Assembly (NCBI GenBank): GCA_022393335.1
Contig: JAJEKB010021337.1
Span: forward strand, 841,571 to 905,570
Direction: 5' to 3'
DNA length: 64,000 nucleotides
DNA from: Macrotrachela quadricornifera
Taxonomy: Eukaryota; Rotifera; Eurotatoria; Philodinida; Philodinidae
How positions within the stretch are numbered: the stretch's first letter is position 1; each line of letters begins with the position of its first letter. A program made the translations under genes and the position numbers. The notes beneath the pieces were generated by a model. That model had not been told where the DNA came from. It was given only the letters and a program-made list of their open reading frames with translations, and made no database searches. Positions 11,612 to 23,345 of the stretch are shown piece by piece.

Positions 11612-12753
11612 ATGGATGAAAGAAATCTTGATTCGTTCAAGAAATTATTGTTTGATAATGCTCTTGGTAATATAGGTAATATCTGTATGCACTTTATGTC
11701 TTTTAGACTCAAATACTATTTTTTTAGGGTCGGCACCACATACAAATAAACGACGTCGATGGCGTCATAAGTAAAAAGATCAACATCATCATATTCAATT
11801 ATCTCAACATCATTTACCAGTTGAACATTTTGTAAATAACTTATATTAATCGAGCTAGCTCAAAATATAAATTTTTGCACTTTTCTTATTTTAGAATGAA
11901 TCACATCCATACTCGTCTGATATTATGGAAAATTTTGAAAATGATGTTACTATGGATAATCGAATTTTTGATGATTATATGGTTCTTCATGATTCACCTA
12001 TGGATGATACACATGCTGATGATAATCGTGCTGTTATTACATTTAATAATGATACATATGCTCACGATTATATACTTAATGATAAAAATTATAATTATGG
12101 TTATGATTTTAATCCGAATTTGGCTCATGTAAGCAATTATCTCATATAGTACACATAGTAACGACTAATATGAATTTAATTAATATTAATTATTTTTCTT
12201 ATCCTATTAGCAAACAAAAGTATTGCAAACTCGACAACAAAATGATGACGAACATGTTTCAATCGTAAGTGGTTAAATCAGAACTCAGGATACCCTCAAT
12301 GCATTGATTTTGTATTATAGAGAGGATATTAAATTGTACAAAGTGTAGAACATTTATTAATAGATCTTTTTACTTGCAGGAATTAAATGGGATTAATGTG
12401 TCTCATGTTCAACGTGGTGCATCATTAAATCTAACTGCTAGAGCTTTAGTATGCGCTAGATATGGTAAAATGGCACCATTTAATGAGTTACGTCCAGGTG
12501 AATTTGACATGTTGTTGAGTAACATACATTTAGAAAGTTGATCTTTTCTAATGTGAATTTTCTTTTCTTTAGATTACTTGTCATACATTCATGGACTCAT
12601 CCGGCAACTACTTTGGAAAACAGTCAAATAATAAAAAATTCATCACAACAAATGAAACAAGACGTCAAAAAACAAACGTCGAATCAATCATCAAAAACAA
12701 ATACAACAGCAATTCAGCATATCGATGGTGCACATGACGATGATGAGGTTTGA
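11612..12753 (+). CDS. Unrecognised small spliced gene inside the nested element (model uncertain)
   Basis: A chain of exon-like segments with good GT...AG borders: 11612-11666 (starts MDERNLDSFKK), 11728-11770 (basic stretch NKRRRWRH), 11895-12128 (Asp/Asn/Tyr-rich), 12211-12264, 12380-12518 (most ordered: LTARALVCARYGKMAPFNEL) and 12573-12753 (ends HDDDEV). The junctions 1-2, 3-4 and 4-5 keep frame. The 2-3 and 5-6 junctions are off by one base with the obvious splice sites, so either the true sites differ or the gene is decayed. KRRRWR could be a nuclear localisation or DNA-binding patch. I recognise no domain, including no transposase. It is the only coding candidate inside the 9522-14040 element. 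Confidence 0.4.
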
Positions 12754-13393
12754 AAAAATAAGATATTTTTTTTGATAATGAAAATTTTATGTTTTTCTTG
12801 TGATAAAAACTGAAACTGCTTTAATAACATATGAAATTAAAAGTATTTTTTTGTTTTTTTTACATTTTTTTTGTACATGATGTGCGAAAGTCATAATAAA
12901 ATTATATGAAAAAGAGAGTAATAATAACCTACAAAAAGGTTATTTAATATAACCCGAATCAGGTCAGCAATACAAAAAATAAGAAACAGACAAGAATCTA
13001 AGAAAAAAAAGAATCAGGCAAGAACATCAAGAATAATAAGAATCAGACAAGAATTCAAGAAAAGCAAGAATCAGGCAAGAAAGCAAGAATACAAGAATCT
13101 TGTCTGGAGGAGGACTTCTTGCCTTGCCAGACAAGATTCGGTCTACACGAATCTTGTCAGAAAGGCAAGATCAGTTTTTTCAGGCAAGAATCTTGTATAG
13201 AAGGAATGGAAAAAGAATCTTGTCTAAAAATCAAGAAAAACAAGAACCTGGAAAGAATAGGGCAAGATCGTCGATTGGTGACTTCTCTAGTATATCTAGG
13301 TCAATCTTTTTTTTTATTTCTCTCTTCTTTTCTTCTATATTTCGTCTATGAGAATGATTGAAATTCTCATATCACGCTTGGAAAGAAGATAAA

Positions 13394-13646
13394 TGACGTC
13401 ATGTGCATGCACTATGTCATGCGGATACATGACGTCATCTTCTTTATTTTAATATTAACTTAATATTAAGAAGGAGATGTACCCATTATTCTCCTTCTTG
13501 TCTTTGTTAAATTTCTTCATAAGCAGGAGGGAACCACGCGCTGCCCTCCTGCTTGTCTTTGTCTCTTCTCAATTTCTTTATGTGTTTTCTTTTCTTTTTT
13601 TTCTTTTTTGTTGCGTGATCATATTTGAAGTGGTCCTATAAAAAGG
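13394..13646 (+). promoter_or_regulatory. Two CRE sites and a TATA box near right arm
   Basis: Perfect TGACGTCA palindromes lie at 13394-13401 and 13430-13437, and TATAAAAA at 13637-13644. The block lies between the nested unit and the outer right arm and points rightward. It could be the remains of an LTR or a promoter reading toward the element end. No gene follows. Confidence 0.4.
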
Positions 13647-13755
13647 GACATCTTCGGTTGAATAAAATAGAGTTGAAATATTATCATCAATTTCCCCTCT
13701 TCTGATCAACAAGTTACAAGCTGAGACCTTTGTAACAATAGTCAAATATAACTTA

Positions 13756-14040
13756 GTTTAAATCGTGTAATTCAATTACTGATTCTCTCTATACTTGTCT
13801 CTGTTGCTATCATATATATGCGACGAATTGGCCGGTCGCCTCCGGATTCGTTCACTATGATAACTTAGAAGCATACGATAAAGACTAATGCATATATGAT
13901 TCCGGAATCAGACGGAATTCCTTCTGATGGCGGAATTGAATCGTCTTACGTTAATATCTGTTTCCGGAATCGGATGTAACTAGATCCTAGGCGGAACTGG
14001 TTCCGCTAATGTTCAACATCACGGAATAGGATGTATTCTC
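13756..14040 (-). repeat. Right arm of the 4.5-kb element
   Basis: Reverse-complement partner of the left arm. Holds one GATTCCGGAATC unit and ends CGGAATAGGATG...CTC. Confidence 0.8.
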
Positions 14041-14048
14041 TTCTGTAG
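14041..14048 (+). repeat. Target-site duplication, right (TTCTGTAG)
   Basis: Exact 8-bp partner of 9514-9521. Confidence 0.8.
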
Positions 14049-14635
14049 ATGCTTTCTTTGATAATAGTTCTTCAGGATGTTAACAATAATGGATTCTGTA
14101 TTGTTTATTATTGTGACACTATTGTTGATTTAAATGATAAATATGTAGCTTTGCTTCATCTTACTACAATGTTCAGTCATTTGTGAAAAACTTTATTTTC
14201 CGTATTCAAGAGATACTTAAAGTACTTGTTCAATGTAATGCATTTTGAGAGTGAGACATTCAATTGAGAGATTTCAAATTCATTGGATAATTTCCGCAAC
14301 AGACATTCTTTGTTTTTATTTTCATCCGATTTTAAATGTCTTTGAACAGTTACAGATGCTAAAGTGATTTGCGGACAGTTTAGAGAACCTGAGAGCTCGG
14401 TAAAGCCTGTTTCTTCTATCATCTTGCATCATCTTTTAACTGTTCTCACGGATAGTCCTCAATTTAGGTCACAAAAGAAAATTATATTTTGTATTTCGAT
14501 TCGTAATGAAATCTCGATAGATGACACCTACACTCCATCATCTGAATTTGCATGGAGCATATATTTCCCATCTCCCTATTTATCAATCTGACAATGATGC
14601 CAGAAAATATGCACTCCATCCAACGTCACATAATG
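14049..14635. other. Intergenic, no gene seen
   Basis: Short frames on both strands without recognisable content. Confidence 0.45.
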
Positions 14636-15234
14636 GAGTATATACGATTGGAAATAATATTGTTCTAGGGTTTACCGTTTATAATTTTTAATAGAAGAGA
14701 TTTTGAATTTTATATCAAATGAAAGTGAATTAAAAATCGGGTTTATTGATACTAAATAGTAAGAATTATGTTAAATTTTCAATATCGAATATAAAAAAAC
14801 TTAAAGAAATTGAAGAGTTTTTTTTTGCAGTAGAAAAGTAAGATGCTAGGAATTCAAAAATAGAACAATATGTTTTTCATGAATATTTTTACGCGATCCG
14901 ATAGATCTTATCGAGCTCTACAAAACTGTATGTATGAAAACTTTTGTGATGAAAAAATTCGAAAAACTGTTGAAAAAATTGTTAAAAAAATGTTTTGTCA
15001 TGAAAGAAAAACATTGAAAATTTCGACAAAATAACCTTTTTGATTATTTTTACTGTCTCAGATGATTCGAAATATACACGTTCGATATTGAAAAGTTTGC
15101 ATAATCCTTACTATTTAGTATCAATAAAGTTCATTTTTGACCCACTTTCATTTCATATGAAATTCATTATCTTCTCTATCGAAAATTATAAGCGACACCT
15201 CCTGGAATAATATTATACCTAATCGTGTAATTAT
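14636..15234. mobile_element. About 600-bp palindromic MITE
   Basis: Arms of about 160 bp (14636-14800 and 15070-15234) are reverse complements by eye. Shared blocks include TTTATTGATACTAAATAGTA, CAATATCGAA, AAATGAAAGTG and TTATAATTTT. The middle is A/T-rich and non-coding. A related single arm occurs at about 27330-27430. Target duplication not resolved. Confidence 0.75.
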
Positions 15235-15679
15235 ATCATCTAGTTGTGAACAGTAACATTTCTTATCGTTCTATATTATTATTATTATTAATTCAATTAT
15301 TTGAATAGTGATTAAATCATATAGAAAGATGAAGCAAACGATGTTCTATCTATTCATAAAAAAAAGATAGTTTTCTTAAACGTTCTATACGAAATTAAGA
15401 ACTAGTCGTTACTAAACTTGATATACCCCCAAGTAATTGAAATTATATTATTCAATAATATACCAGAAATCCTAGTCAAACACGAAAGTTTAAAAATCAG
15501 ATGTATTTGCAAGAAATTTTGAAAAACATGCGTTTACTTACAAAAAAATTTTTATTTGTCATTTTATGCGCGATCTCGTAAGGAATTTGAAATATTTTCA
15601 ATTTTTTGCGAATGAGTGCAGCTTAACAATACATACATGCAACATACAACTTTTAACGTTTTACAGTAAAATATGCGAG
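15235..15679. other. Intergenic, no gene seen
   Basis: AT-rich sequence between the palindromic MITE and the hAT element. Confidence 0.45.
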
Positions 15680-15687
15680 ATCATACA

Positions 15688-18600
15688 CAGGGTTGCCAGA
15701 TCAAAATCTTAGAAATCGGAATTTTCTTCCCCGAATTCGGAAAATTTCGGAAAATATATCTGGTCAATTCGGACAAAAATTCGGAAAGTGATTTACTAGC
15801 TTTGTGAAACTTAAGTTGAATTTTTTCGGTTAAAAAAACTTTCTGAACTTAATTATCTTGTTTATCAATATATTTCATCAATGTTAATACAAGAAAAATA
15901 ACTCGAAATTATATGTATATCTACATACGTATATATACAAATTGGAAAACAACTAAAGTTTATCAAAACCTTTTTTTTCTAATAAATTTTTCATTTGAAG
16001 TTATTTTTTGCAATAATTCCCCTTGAGTTAAAAGAAAGTTATAAAAATTTGTACAAGGAATACTGGAATTTTTTCTTATTTGTAATTCAGCTTCAACCAA
16101 TTCAATATCCATTCGATTTCGATAATCCGACCATAAATGATTCATGTTACTAAATATAGATTCAACAAAAGCATTGCTACATGGGATAGAAAATACATAG
16201 GCAGCAACTAATTTCATGTTTGGTGCTGTATTTGGTTTGATATTTAATAAATATGACCATAGTTGATCAGATTGAATAGAATCATTAGCTTTTCCACTAC
16301 CATTTAATAAACCATCATCATCATTATCGGTAATATCAAATGGAGCTTGATCACTATTGATGATTGATTTCGAATTATAAGTATTTTTACTTGAAATGTA
16401 TAATTTTATTTGCTCATTGATTTTGACATTTTTATTTTTCATTTCGTCAAATGTAAATTTGATATCACAATATTCATTATAAACTTCATCTTTATCTAAA
16501 CCATCTATTTTCAACAAATTAATAACATCCATTAAACAATCCCATTTTAGAAAATCGTTTGATTCACAATCAAAAGCCGATAATTTTTTGAAAAAATCTC
16601 GATCACGATCAAAGTAAGAATTGATATATTCGATCACACATTCAATAAATGATTGAAATGAATCTTGTAATTGTTTAGCTTTATTTTCATCGAAATTTAT
16701 TAATTGATTTAATATTGAATGTGTTTTATTTCCAAAATACTTGTCATTCAATCGTTGCTCTAATTTCTTAATTAAATTTGTAATAATACCATAGAGATCA
16801 ACAGCTGTAGTAGAAACGCGTTGAAGTTTCAATTCAACCCGTTGAATATCAGCTAAAACATTTTCTAAAAATGTTAAAATGCACAAACCACAATCATCTT
16901 CAAAAAAAGTCTTCAAAATTTGAAGGTTATTGTTTGTTCTGTTCGATTTTGTTGTTGGTTGTATTTGTTGATTTAAAAAGTAATTTTTTACAGGCACATA
17001 ATTTTCAATTAAACGTTGAATTGAAGGTAATAAGCTCAACCATCTTACAGTGATATGTTCCAACAAAACCTAAGATAGAAAAATGAAAAAGTATATAGAT
17101 TAGCTTTTAGTTCATTTTAATCTTTATTTGGTAAATAACTTACACGATACTCGATTTGAACAAAATCATAATATGATTTTAATTCTTCAACACGTTTTGC
17201 CGAAGAAGAAAAAAAAGTATAAATTTTGCATAAAATCTGCTCTACATCAATTGATAAGTCATCGTGTGCATGTTTCACTCCATTATGAAGAACATGTGCA
17301 TAACAATTTCCTATAAAACAAAATAAAATAATTGTGCAAATATAAGTTCAAAGAAATGAAAATACGCTAACAATTAACAGATTGATATACCTTTTGCTAA
17401 ACATGGACAACGATCTTTAAACAACTTGAACACGGAATGATGTTCACCAAAATTTACATTAGCATTATCTGCACCGATACTTGTTAAATTTCGAATATCT
17501 AATTGATAATTTTCCATAACCTTCATTGCATTATCAAATATATCATTTGCTGATTCATGTGAATCATCAATAAATTGAAGAATTCCTACATGTGAAAACA
17601 TTAACTTTCAATTAAGAAATATTTCTTTACCTCTTTTCACTCCAACGTCACTAAAATATTGAACAGTAAATGGATAAGTTTTTATATTTCCTTTATTTGA
17701 AGCATCAAATGATATTGAATAAAATCGACTATGTGATACATCATCAACTAATTTTGATGTGAAATAAGGTGCAAGTACGTTACAAGCAATAGCTCTTGAT
17801 TTTGTTCTTGCACATGCTAAATTTTTAGCAGTGCTCGAACATGAAGAAAATAAATTTCTGACTAAATTCATTGTACACTGTTGAGAAACGTAACTATAAC
17901 CGTGTCGAACGCCGTGATAGACGAACGTGCCTTCCATAGCTGCAACTTTTTGTGCTTCACCAAATGAAGTATGTGTTATCATTGTATTATTTCCATAGGA
18001 TTTCATATGTGTCTTATGAAGTTCACTGTTCATATGTTTTCGTAAAGCTGGTTTTCCTTCATGAATGCTAAATGTTTTTAAACAAGCTTTACAACGAGCT
18101 TGTTTACAATCACCTTTCACTTCCTGTATCCAAGATGAAAATTCTTTAATTAACATCCAATCCTTTTTGAAAACACCTTTTTTTCTTCTCTTTTTCGAAT
18201 TTGATGTTGTCGTTGGTTGAATAGATATCGTACTTCGATTAGATTCTTGTTCTTCTTCACTTATAATCATACTAGTAGATGAAGCATCAGATTTATTATC
18301 ATCCATAATAATGGTTAATTTATTCTGAAATATAATTTTCTACAAAGCGCAATGATATCTTCAGTTACATTTATATAAAGCTTTTTAGAGATATTATCAT
18401 TTACACTGTTTCTTCGAAAATTAGACATTGATTAGCACTGTTTTAACAAGTCTTGCACAGGATGAATATTTGAAAGCAAATAGACACTATATTGAATTTT
18501 CTCTCCTTTCTTTTCTCTTTTTATTAATCAGAATAACATAAATTGACCATTGGTAACACGAAAATAAAGATGGCGCACTATGAAATCTGTCAAAATTCAT

Positions 18601-18751
18601 TCTGAAAATTGTAATGAAAAGAAAGTTTTAAAAGACACTACAATTCGGAAAAATCTCGAGAAATCGGATAAATTCGGAAAGTCGGACAGCCATCGGAAAA
18701 AGCTTATAAATTCGGAATTTTCCGACAAAATCGGACGATCTGGCAACCCTG
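15688..18751 (-). mobile_element. Complete hAT transposon, 3064 bp, perfect 8-bp TSD
   Basis: Starts CAGGGTTGCCAGATC and ends GATCTGGCAACCCTG, the exact inverse. It is flanked by identical 8-bp direct repeats ATCATACA at 15680-15687 and 18752-18759. CAGGG termini and an 8-bp TSD are diagnostic for the hAT superfamily. Subterminal regions are rich in ATTCGGAAA / TTTCCGA motifs on both sides. The transposase gene inside reads on the minus strand and appears intact, so the copy is young and could be autonomous. Confidence 0.95.
15963..18306 (-). CDS. hAT transposase, 4 exons, apparently intact
   Basis: Exons in order of transcription: 18306-17631, 17585-17391, 17310-17144, 17069-15963. Introns are short, with GT...AG ends, and all phases agree, giving 714 residues. 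A BED-like zinc finger lies near residues 50-100 (C72, C75, H91, H97). The RNase-H-like core has the expected acidic triad: D201 in ISFDAS, D265 in IGADNAN and E649 in NAFVESIFS. RW followed by LSLLPSIQRL near 355 is the hAT block after the insertion domain. The C-terminal dimerisation region (VFSIPCSNAFVESIF...YRNRM) is present. Function: cut-and-paste transposition of the surrounding 3-kb element in the nucleus. No stop or frameshift was seen. Exon 4 has no ATG near its start and depends on splicing. Confidence 0.92.
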
Positions 18752-18955
18752 ATCATACATGACTTTAATATTTGCATGCACTTATCTTGCATATTCATGG
18801 AACGATATATGATTCGCGTGGAAATGACTGAGTATTAGCTACATCTATCTGCAAGATTATCAGACTTTATCGAAATAATACATTGTAGTAGACATGTTAT
18901 TCGATGCAAGAATTTAGTTTTTTCATCAACATGTATTTATTTATTTCTCGTCAAA

Positions 18956-19315
18956 ATGGAATCGCTCTTTTATAACCACACTATATATGACCTCCAAATA
19001 CTTCTTCAACTTCGTCAAATTCATGTACATAGATGTCCAAAATTTATCGTGCGATCATTATTTATTGTATTTCTAATTAGAGTAAATGATCGAATGTTGA
19101 AGAAGCTCGCCTTAGAAATCGATCGTATATATGTTCAAATCTTATCTTTGAACAAAACAATGTTTGACTGGAATGTCCATTGCGTCAGTTCAATTGATTT
19201 TACTTTACCTAGTTGGATTGAAGAAGGATATGATTATAATTATTTAACATTATGTCAATGCAATATTTGTCAAGATTTTTTTATCAGAAATAATTCATAC
19301 AAATATATATATTAA
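18956..19315 (+). CDS. Unrecognised 119-residue frame, possible gene fragment
   Basis: The second half (WNVHCVSSIDFTLPSWIEE ... CQCNICQDFF) has a protein-like composition with a CxCxxC cluster, unlike random AT-rich frames. I recognise no family, see no clear promoter or splice partners, and cannot exclude chance. It sits just right of the hAT element. Confidence 0.25.
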   Translation: MESLFYNHTIYDLQILLQLRQIHVHRCPKFIVRSLFIVFLIRVNDRMLKKLALEIDRIYVQILSLNKTMFDWNVHCVSSIDFTLPSWIEEGYDYNYLTLCQCNICQDFFIRNNSYKYIY

Positions 19316-20320
19316 TTCACAGATCAATGGAAATTAGGTTAAATAATAAATAGTTTGTCCGGATAAATCTTCGTTATATGTTTTAAAGAATTCTAATTAG
19401 TGAAGGATATTATTTATTACATAAAATTATGATAAGAATCTAACAGATGATCAAAATAAGTTAAATTTATAATCTATCTATTTATATATGTAATATTGAG
19501 TGTTACATCTGATCTTACTCTTATAAGTCAACTTTTTCAACCAATCAGATTTGTGTAAGAATTTTTTCAAGTTCTTAAAAATCTATTATCGCATGATAGT
19601 GCTTGAAGATTTATGGAGAGCCTCACAAGAAAGCGCTTGACTTATGGGTATCTTCATAGGACAACTCTTGAGATTTTATCAATTTCCTATTAAATAGTTG
19701 ATGATGATTTATGAATACCCTTATAAGACATGTCTTGAGATCTTTGAGTAAACTCTCCCTTTAGTAGTCCTAAGAAGCTATGAAATAGCTCATATGAAAA
19801 GGATTGTTAATCTGCTCCAGCTCTTGTTAACTGATGCTGTCACACACATCTAGTGAAGACATGAAGATATCATATTCACTTTCAAAATAGAAATACAAAT
19901 CTAAGAAAAAAATGATTAAAGATTCAAAATATAATAAGAATTTAAAAAATTCTAGGAATTCAGAAAGCATAAAATCCGCAGGTTTCCTGTGCAAAACCTC
20001 TAAAGCACTATAGAAATCCACGCAATCTGCCGTTTCCTCCTTGTTTACATAATCGTTGTTTTCTTTTTCATAGATTATCGTCTATAGATCGTGTCAGGCA
20101 ATATTATTCGTATTGATATATTCGAAAGCATTTATAAAAATTTCATTAATCTCTAAACAAAAAAAAATACATGAAAAAATTACGAATTCTCAAATATGAC
20201 TACACCGATTAAATGATCATCGACTTTTGTTAACATTTTATTCGTTCGAATAGCAAGTTGTACAGCATATTGACTATCATATGAGCGTGTTCGTATTTTA
20301 GGAGTATTGTTATTTGCTTG
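19316..20320. other. Intergenic, no gene seen
   Basis: No supportable frame. The right end is the 3' flank of the minus-strand ADP-ribosyltransferase-like gene. Confidence 0.45.
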
Positions 20321-21569
20321 TCAAGTATGAATGTCATTAGGATTAGCACATTGCCATCCAAATACACAATCACATCTATGAAGATCATCGATTTCATTCC
20401 TAACAGTGTGACTTATGCAGGAAAAGACAATTTGTCTCCATCTTCTTTGATTAGCCTGTGAATCGGTATTGAGATAAACATTTTGTCGATTTGATAACTG
20501 CTTTGGATCGAATTCATAGATGAGAATTGCATGTTGTCCTCTGAATGAATGATTTCGTTGAAATAAAAATTCGTAACAATCACGATAATCATTATTTAAA
20601 TAGTAAGCAGGACCTTTAGAGAAATCAGTATAATCTCCACGTCGTTCGGCGCCCGATCGCAAAATATTTTCTGCACGATCCCAACTAGTAGCATGAAACC
20701 AATACTGTGTATTTTCATGATTTGCACGAGTTAGATTTACTAGATCATTAAAATCAATATCATTAAGATTTTGACCAAATCTTGGTGAATGATGTCGATC
20801 CTGTTTTCGAATGAAAAAGTTATTGCCATCTCGAAATTCTGGAGTACTATAAGTTTGCCATTGATTGTTTTCTAAGTTAGTTGACCAATCTGGATATGCT
20901 TGAAGTGTATTTGATGGTGATAATCGTAATCGAATACATTCTTCAATTGAATGTTTAACAAGTTGATCAGCATAAGCTTTACCCATAGCCCATGTATAAG
21001 TTTGAGCCCATTCATTTTGAAAACCAAATAGACGAAGAATTTGAAAAAAATCTTCTTGACTTTTTATAGAAAGTTTATCAGCATTATTATCATCAGCAAG
21101 AATATCCTCTTCGAGTCGTTCAATAATAGCAAAAACATCATAATGTACAAAACTTTCTAATGCAGAAAAATATGGTTTTAATCGTTCAATTGTAATATCA
21201 TTAAATCCGAGATCTTGATAAAAAATTTCAACACTATCATATGAAACATCCATATCAAACTCTTTAAGAGGTTCTGAAAAATCTAAAGAGAAATAATATA
21301 TCATTATTTTAGTTATAAATATGACTTTACCATATATTGAAATGCCGCTCGTCAATACTACTTTACTTTGAGCTCTCAAACGTACTACTTTAGGTGGAGC
21401 TCCAGAGTGCATTGAGTCTGTTTCATCATCAAATGAAAATAATAATGAAGAACGTGGATCGATTTTATTATCTTCTTCTTTCAAATCCTATTATAAAATC
21501 TCTTTAGTATATTCAAAATCCCACAATATAACTTACCTTCGTATTACTATCTGATGTATTATGAGCCAT
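20321..21569 (-). CDS. ADP-ribosyltransferase-like protein (PARP-like / DUF3990-like C-terminus), 3 exons
   Basis: Exon 1 (21569-21537, MAHNTSDSNTK) joins exon 2 (21487-21331) across a 49-bp intron. A second intron (21330-21283, 48 bp) keeps the frame even if unspliced, but has gtaaag/ctttag borders and is hydrophobic when read. Exon 3 runs 21282-20321, giving about 383 residues. The C-terminal half reads YWFHATSW, then NILRSGA, DFSKGPAYYL and later ILIYEFD. This pattern of strand-1 H, a KG[PK].YYL block and a final hydrophobic strand is seen in DUF3990/PARP-like ADP-ribosyltransferase folds. The N-terminal ~200 residues have no domain I know. Likely transfers ADP-ribose from NAD to an unknown target. 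Family identity is by pattern only; activity is unproven. Confidence 0.65.
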
Positions 21570-22773
21570 GATCTGACAGTCTAATATATCTTTATTATTT
21601 TTCACAACCTTGCAATTTGTTGACGACACTGTAATGTAAAATAAACTTTCTCAAGGTTTTTTGTTCTTTATATACTCTTCAGTCAATTCATGATAAAGCA
21701 TTACGCTCTCTCCATTCTTTTTTTCCCTCTGTTTAACTGTAGAAATGAAGAAAAAAAAACTCGTTTTTTTTCTAACCAGAATGAGTGAAGTCAGAAGTGC
21801 AAATAATGTGTCACTATGTAAAACTTACGCAAAATAAAAATATCCACTATGGCAAAATGTTTTTAACGATATTTATTTTAAAGACTATCCTATGCAAATA
21901 TATTTTTCGTTTCAAAACGTGTTTCATAAAAAATCTAAAAATTTTGTAAAAATATATTCGAATTCATCGTCAGATTCAAACTGAATCACAATCATCAATA
22001 GTTTTCGATGATCTTAGTATATCCTGGCAAATGACGATCAGATTCTTCACAGATGAATCAGTGATTACAAATCGTTCATTTACACCATTGAGCTAGAACA
22101 ACGAGAAGATATCTTTTCTTATTTAGAAATAAAATATCTTTGAATGCAAATTAAAAATATTAAAAGTATACATAACACTCGGATTTAAATGTGAGATTTA
22201 TATAAACTGTTTTGAGAAAAGATATGTCATATTCTTTAATAAATCATTAATTTTATTATTCAAAATATTTTCAATTTTATGTGAGTATAGAGTAAAAAAT
22301 AATCTTCTCAAAAATTGTGAACTCAACTCAAATAATCTCATAGTGTTGTTAGAAGGATTCTCGATGATTTAATTTCATTTAATAAAACAATCTGATATTA
22401 ATAGAAGAAAATCTATTTTAAAAAGCAGAAATCTTGATAATTATAATATTTTAATTTGTTGCTTTTCAACGTTGATGGATTTTATTTTTATTCTATATAT
22501 GATTTATATGTTACCATTACTTTAGTTAATACGACGTTGTCGACAGATCCTCAATTAATTATCCCAGATTCTTCAGTTCTACCATCTTGATATACACCAC
22601 CAACTCCATCGAGCACGTCATCTATCATCGGTTGGTTTAATGAGAAAGATAAAAATATATATAATGAAAACAATGATTATACAGACTATGAATTACTAGA
22701 GTGATTAAAGATACACGAATCTATATATACTATCTTGAGTATCACGTTTGGTTCCTCTCCTATTGGTCAATTT
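21570..22773. other. Intergenic, no gene seen
   Basis: AT-rich. The left end is upstream of the ADP-ribosyltransferase-like gene. A tRNA-like stretch near 22035-22100 was considered and rejected. Confidence 0.45.
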
Positions 22774-22904
22774 CCTAACTAGACTAGCTTCTATAATAAA
22801 TTTTAGGAGTTTCCGACGTAGTATGATCAACATGTGAAGATTTTAAAATATTCGTACATCGAAAACTCCTGGAAGTTTTTATGGACTCTAGTCTAGTTGA
22901 GGCC
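22774..22904. repeat. 130-bp hairpin
   Basis: CTAACTAGACTAG ... TTTTAGGAGTTTC is mirrored by GAAAACTCCTGGAAG ... CTAGTCTAGTTGAG. Short MITE-like palindrome. Confidence 0.65.
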
Positions 22905-23104
22905 TTGATATGGACAAAGTTTCATATCAAATTTCGAAAATATGACTTTGTTAGAAAATCTGAATCCATGAGAGAAATTTCCGTAATACTTTCATAACTC
23001 AATCAAAACGTAACATGGGCCAATATCCTCTTAGGTTTTTTCTTAGTATGATAATCCCCACATATTGGCAAAATATGAGTAAAATCGGCATGAATCAATC
23101 GGGA

Positions 23105-23345
23105 CGGTTCCTTTGTAACAGAGATGTCCATCGCGGCAGCATTTCTATGTTGATTTATGCTGCATGATAAAGCTTAACAAATCTGATTGATTGTCATGAT
23201 CAAGTCTAGTTTAAACTGACCATAGCCTTGAAAATCGAAAGATTTTTTAAAATACCTTCGCGGCAGTGGGACGAATAGCTCTCTTTGATTATCGTTGCGG
23301 CAGATTCTCAATCGCGATGGACATCTCTCCTCTGTAAGAGAGTAA
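23105..23345. repeat. 240-bp inverted repeat
   Basis: CAGAGATGTCCATCGCGGCAG on the left is mirrored by CTGCCGCAACG and CGCGATGGACATCTCTC on the right. Non-coding between the arms; MITE-like. Confidence 0.65.

Larger units (their letters stand above)
10878..13284. repeat. Nested inverted-repeat unit with CAGACAAGAATC arrays
   Basis: The left end reads CACCAATCGACGATCTTGCC, then CTATTCTTTCCAGGTTCTTG. The right end (about 13230-13284) is its reverse complement, almost without change. Inside both ends are clusters of a 12-bp-like motif in both orientations (AAGAATCTTGTCTG / CAGACAAGATTCTT and CAGGCAAGAATC variants) at 10920-11260 and 12985-13245. This terminal plus subterminal-repeat architecture is typical of DNA transposons whose transposase binds the repeats. 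No clear target duplication was found. Confidence 0.7.
9522..14040. mobile_element. 4.5-kb composite inverted-repeat DNA element with 8-bp TSD
   Basis: The element starts GAG...CATCCTATTCCG and ends with the reverse complement CGGAATAGGATG...CTC. It is flanked by exact 8-bp duplications TTCTGTAG. Inverted similarity extends well inside: the inner end of the left arm (near 10295) and of the right arm (near 13756) share a segment running from a CATATATATG core through GATAGCAACAGAGACAA to TTACACGATTTAAAC. The left arm is longer because it holds extra tandem units. Inside lie a nested inverted unit (10878-13284), a small spliced gene (11612-12753) and promoter-like motifs. No recognisable transposase is present. 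An 8-bp TSD fits hAT, P or Merlin types, but the termini do not match the hAT CAGGG start seen at 15688. It could be a non-autonomous foldback element. Confidence 0.8.

Noticed and set aside
22035..22100. tRNA-like stretch on the minus strand (TAGCTCAATGGT, D-arm-like)
   Set aside because: The anticodon stem and acceptor stem do not pair and no proper T-arm is present. At most it is a decayed tRNA or tRNA-derived SINE.
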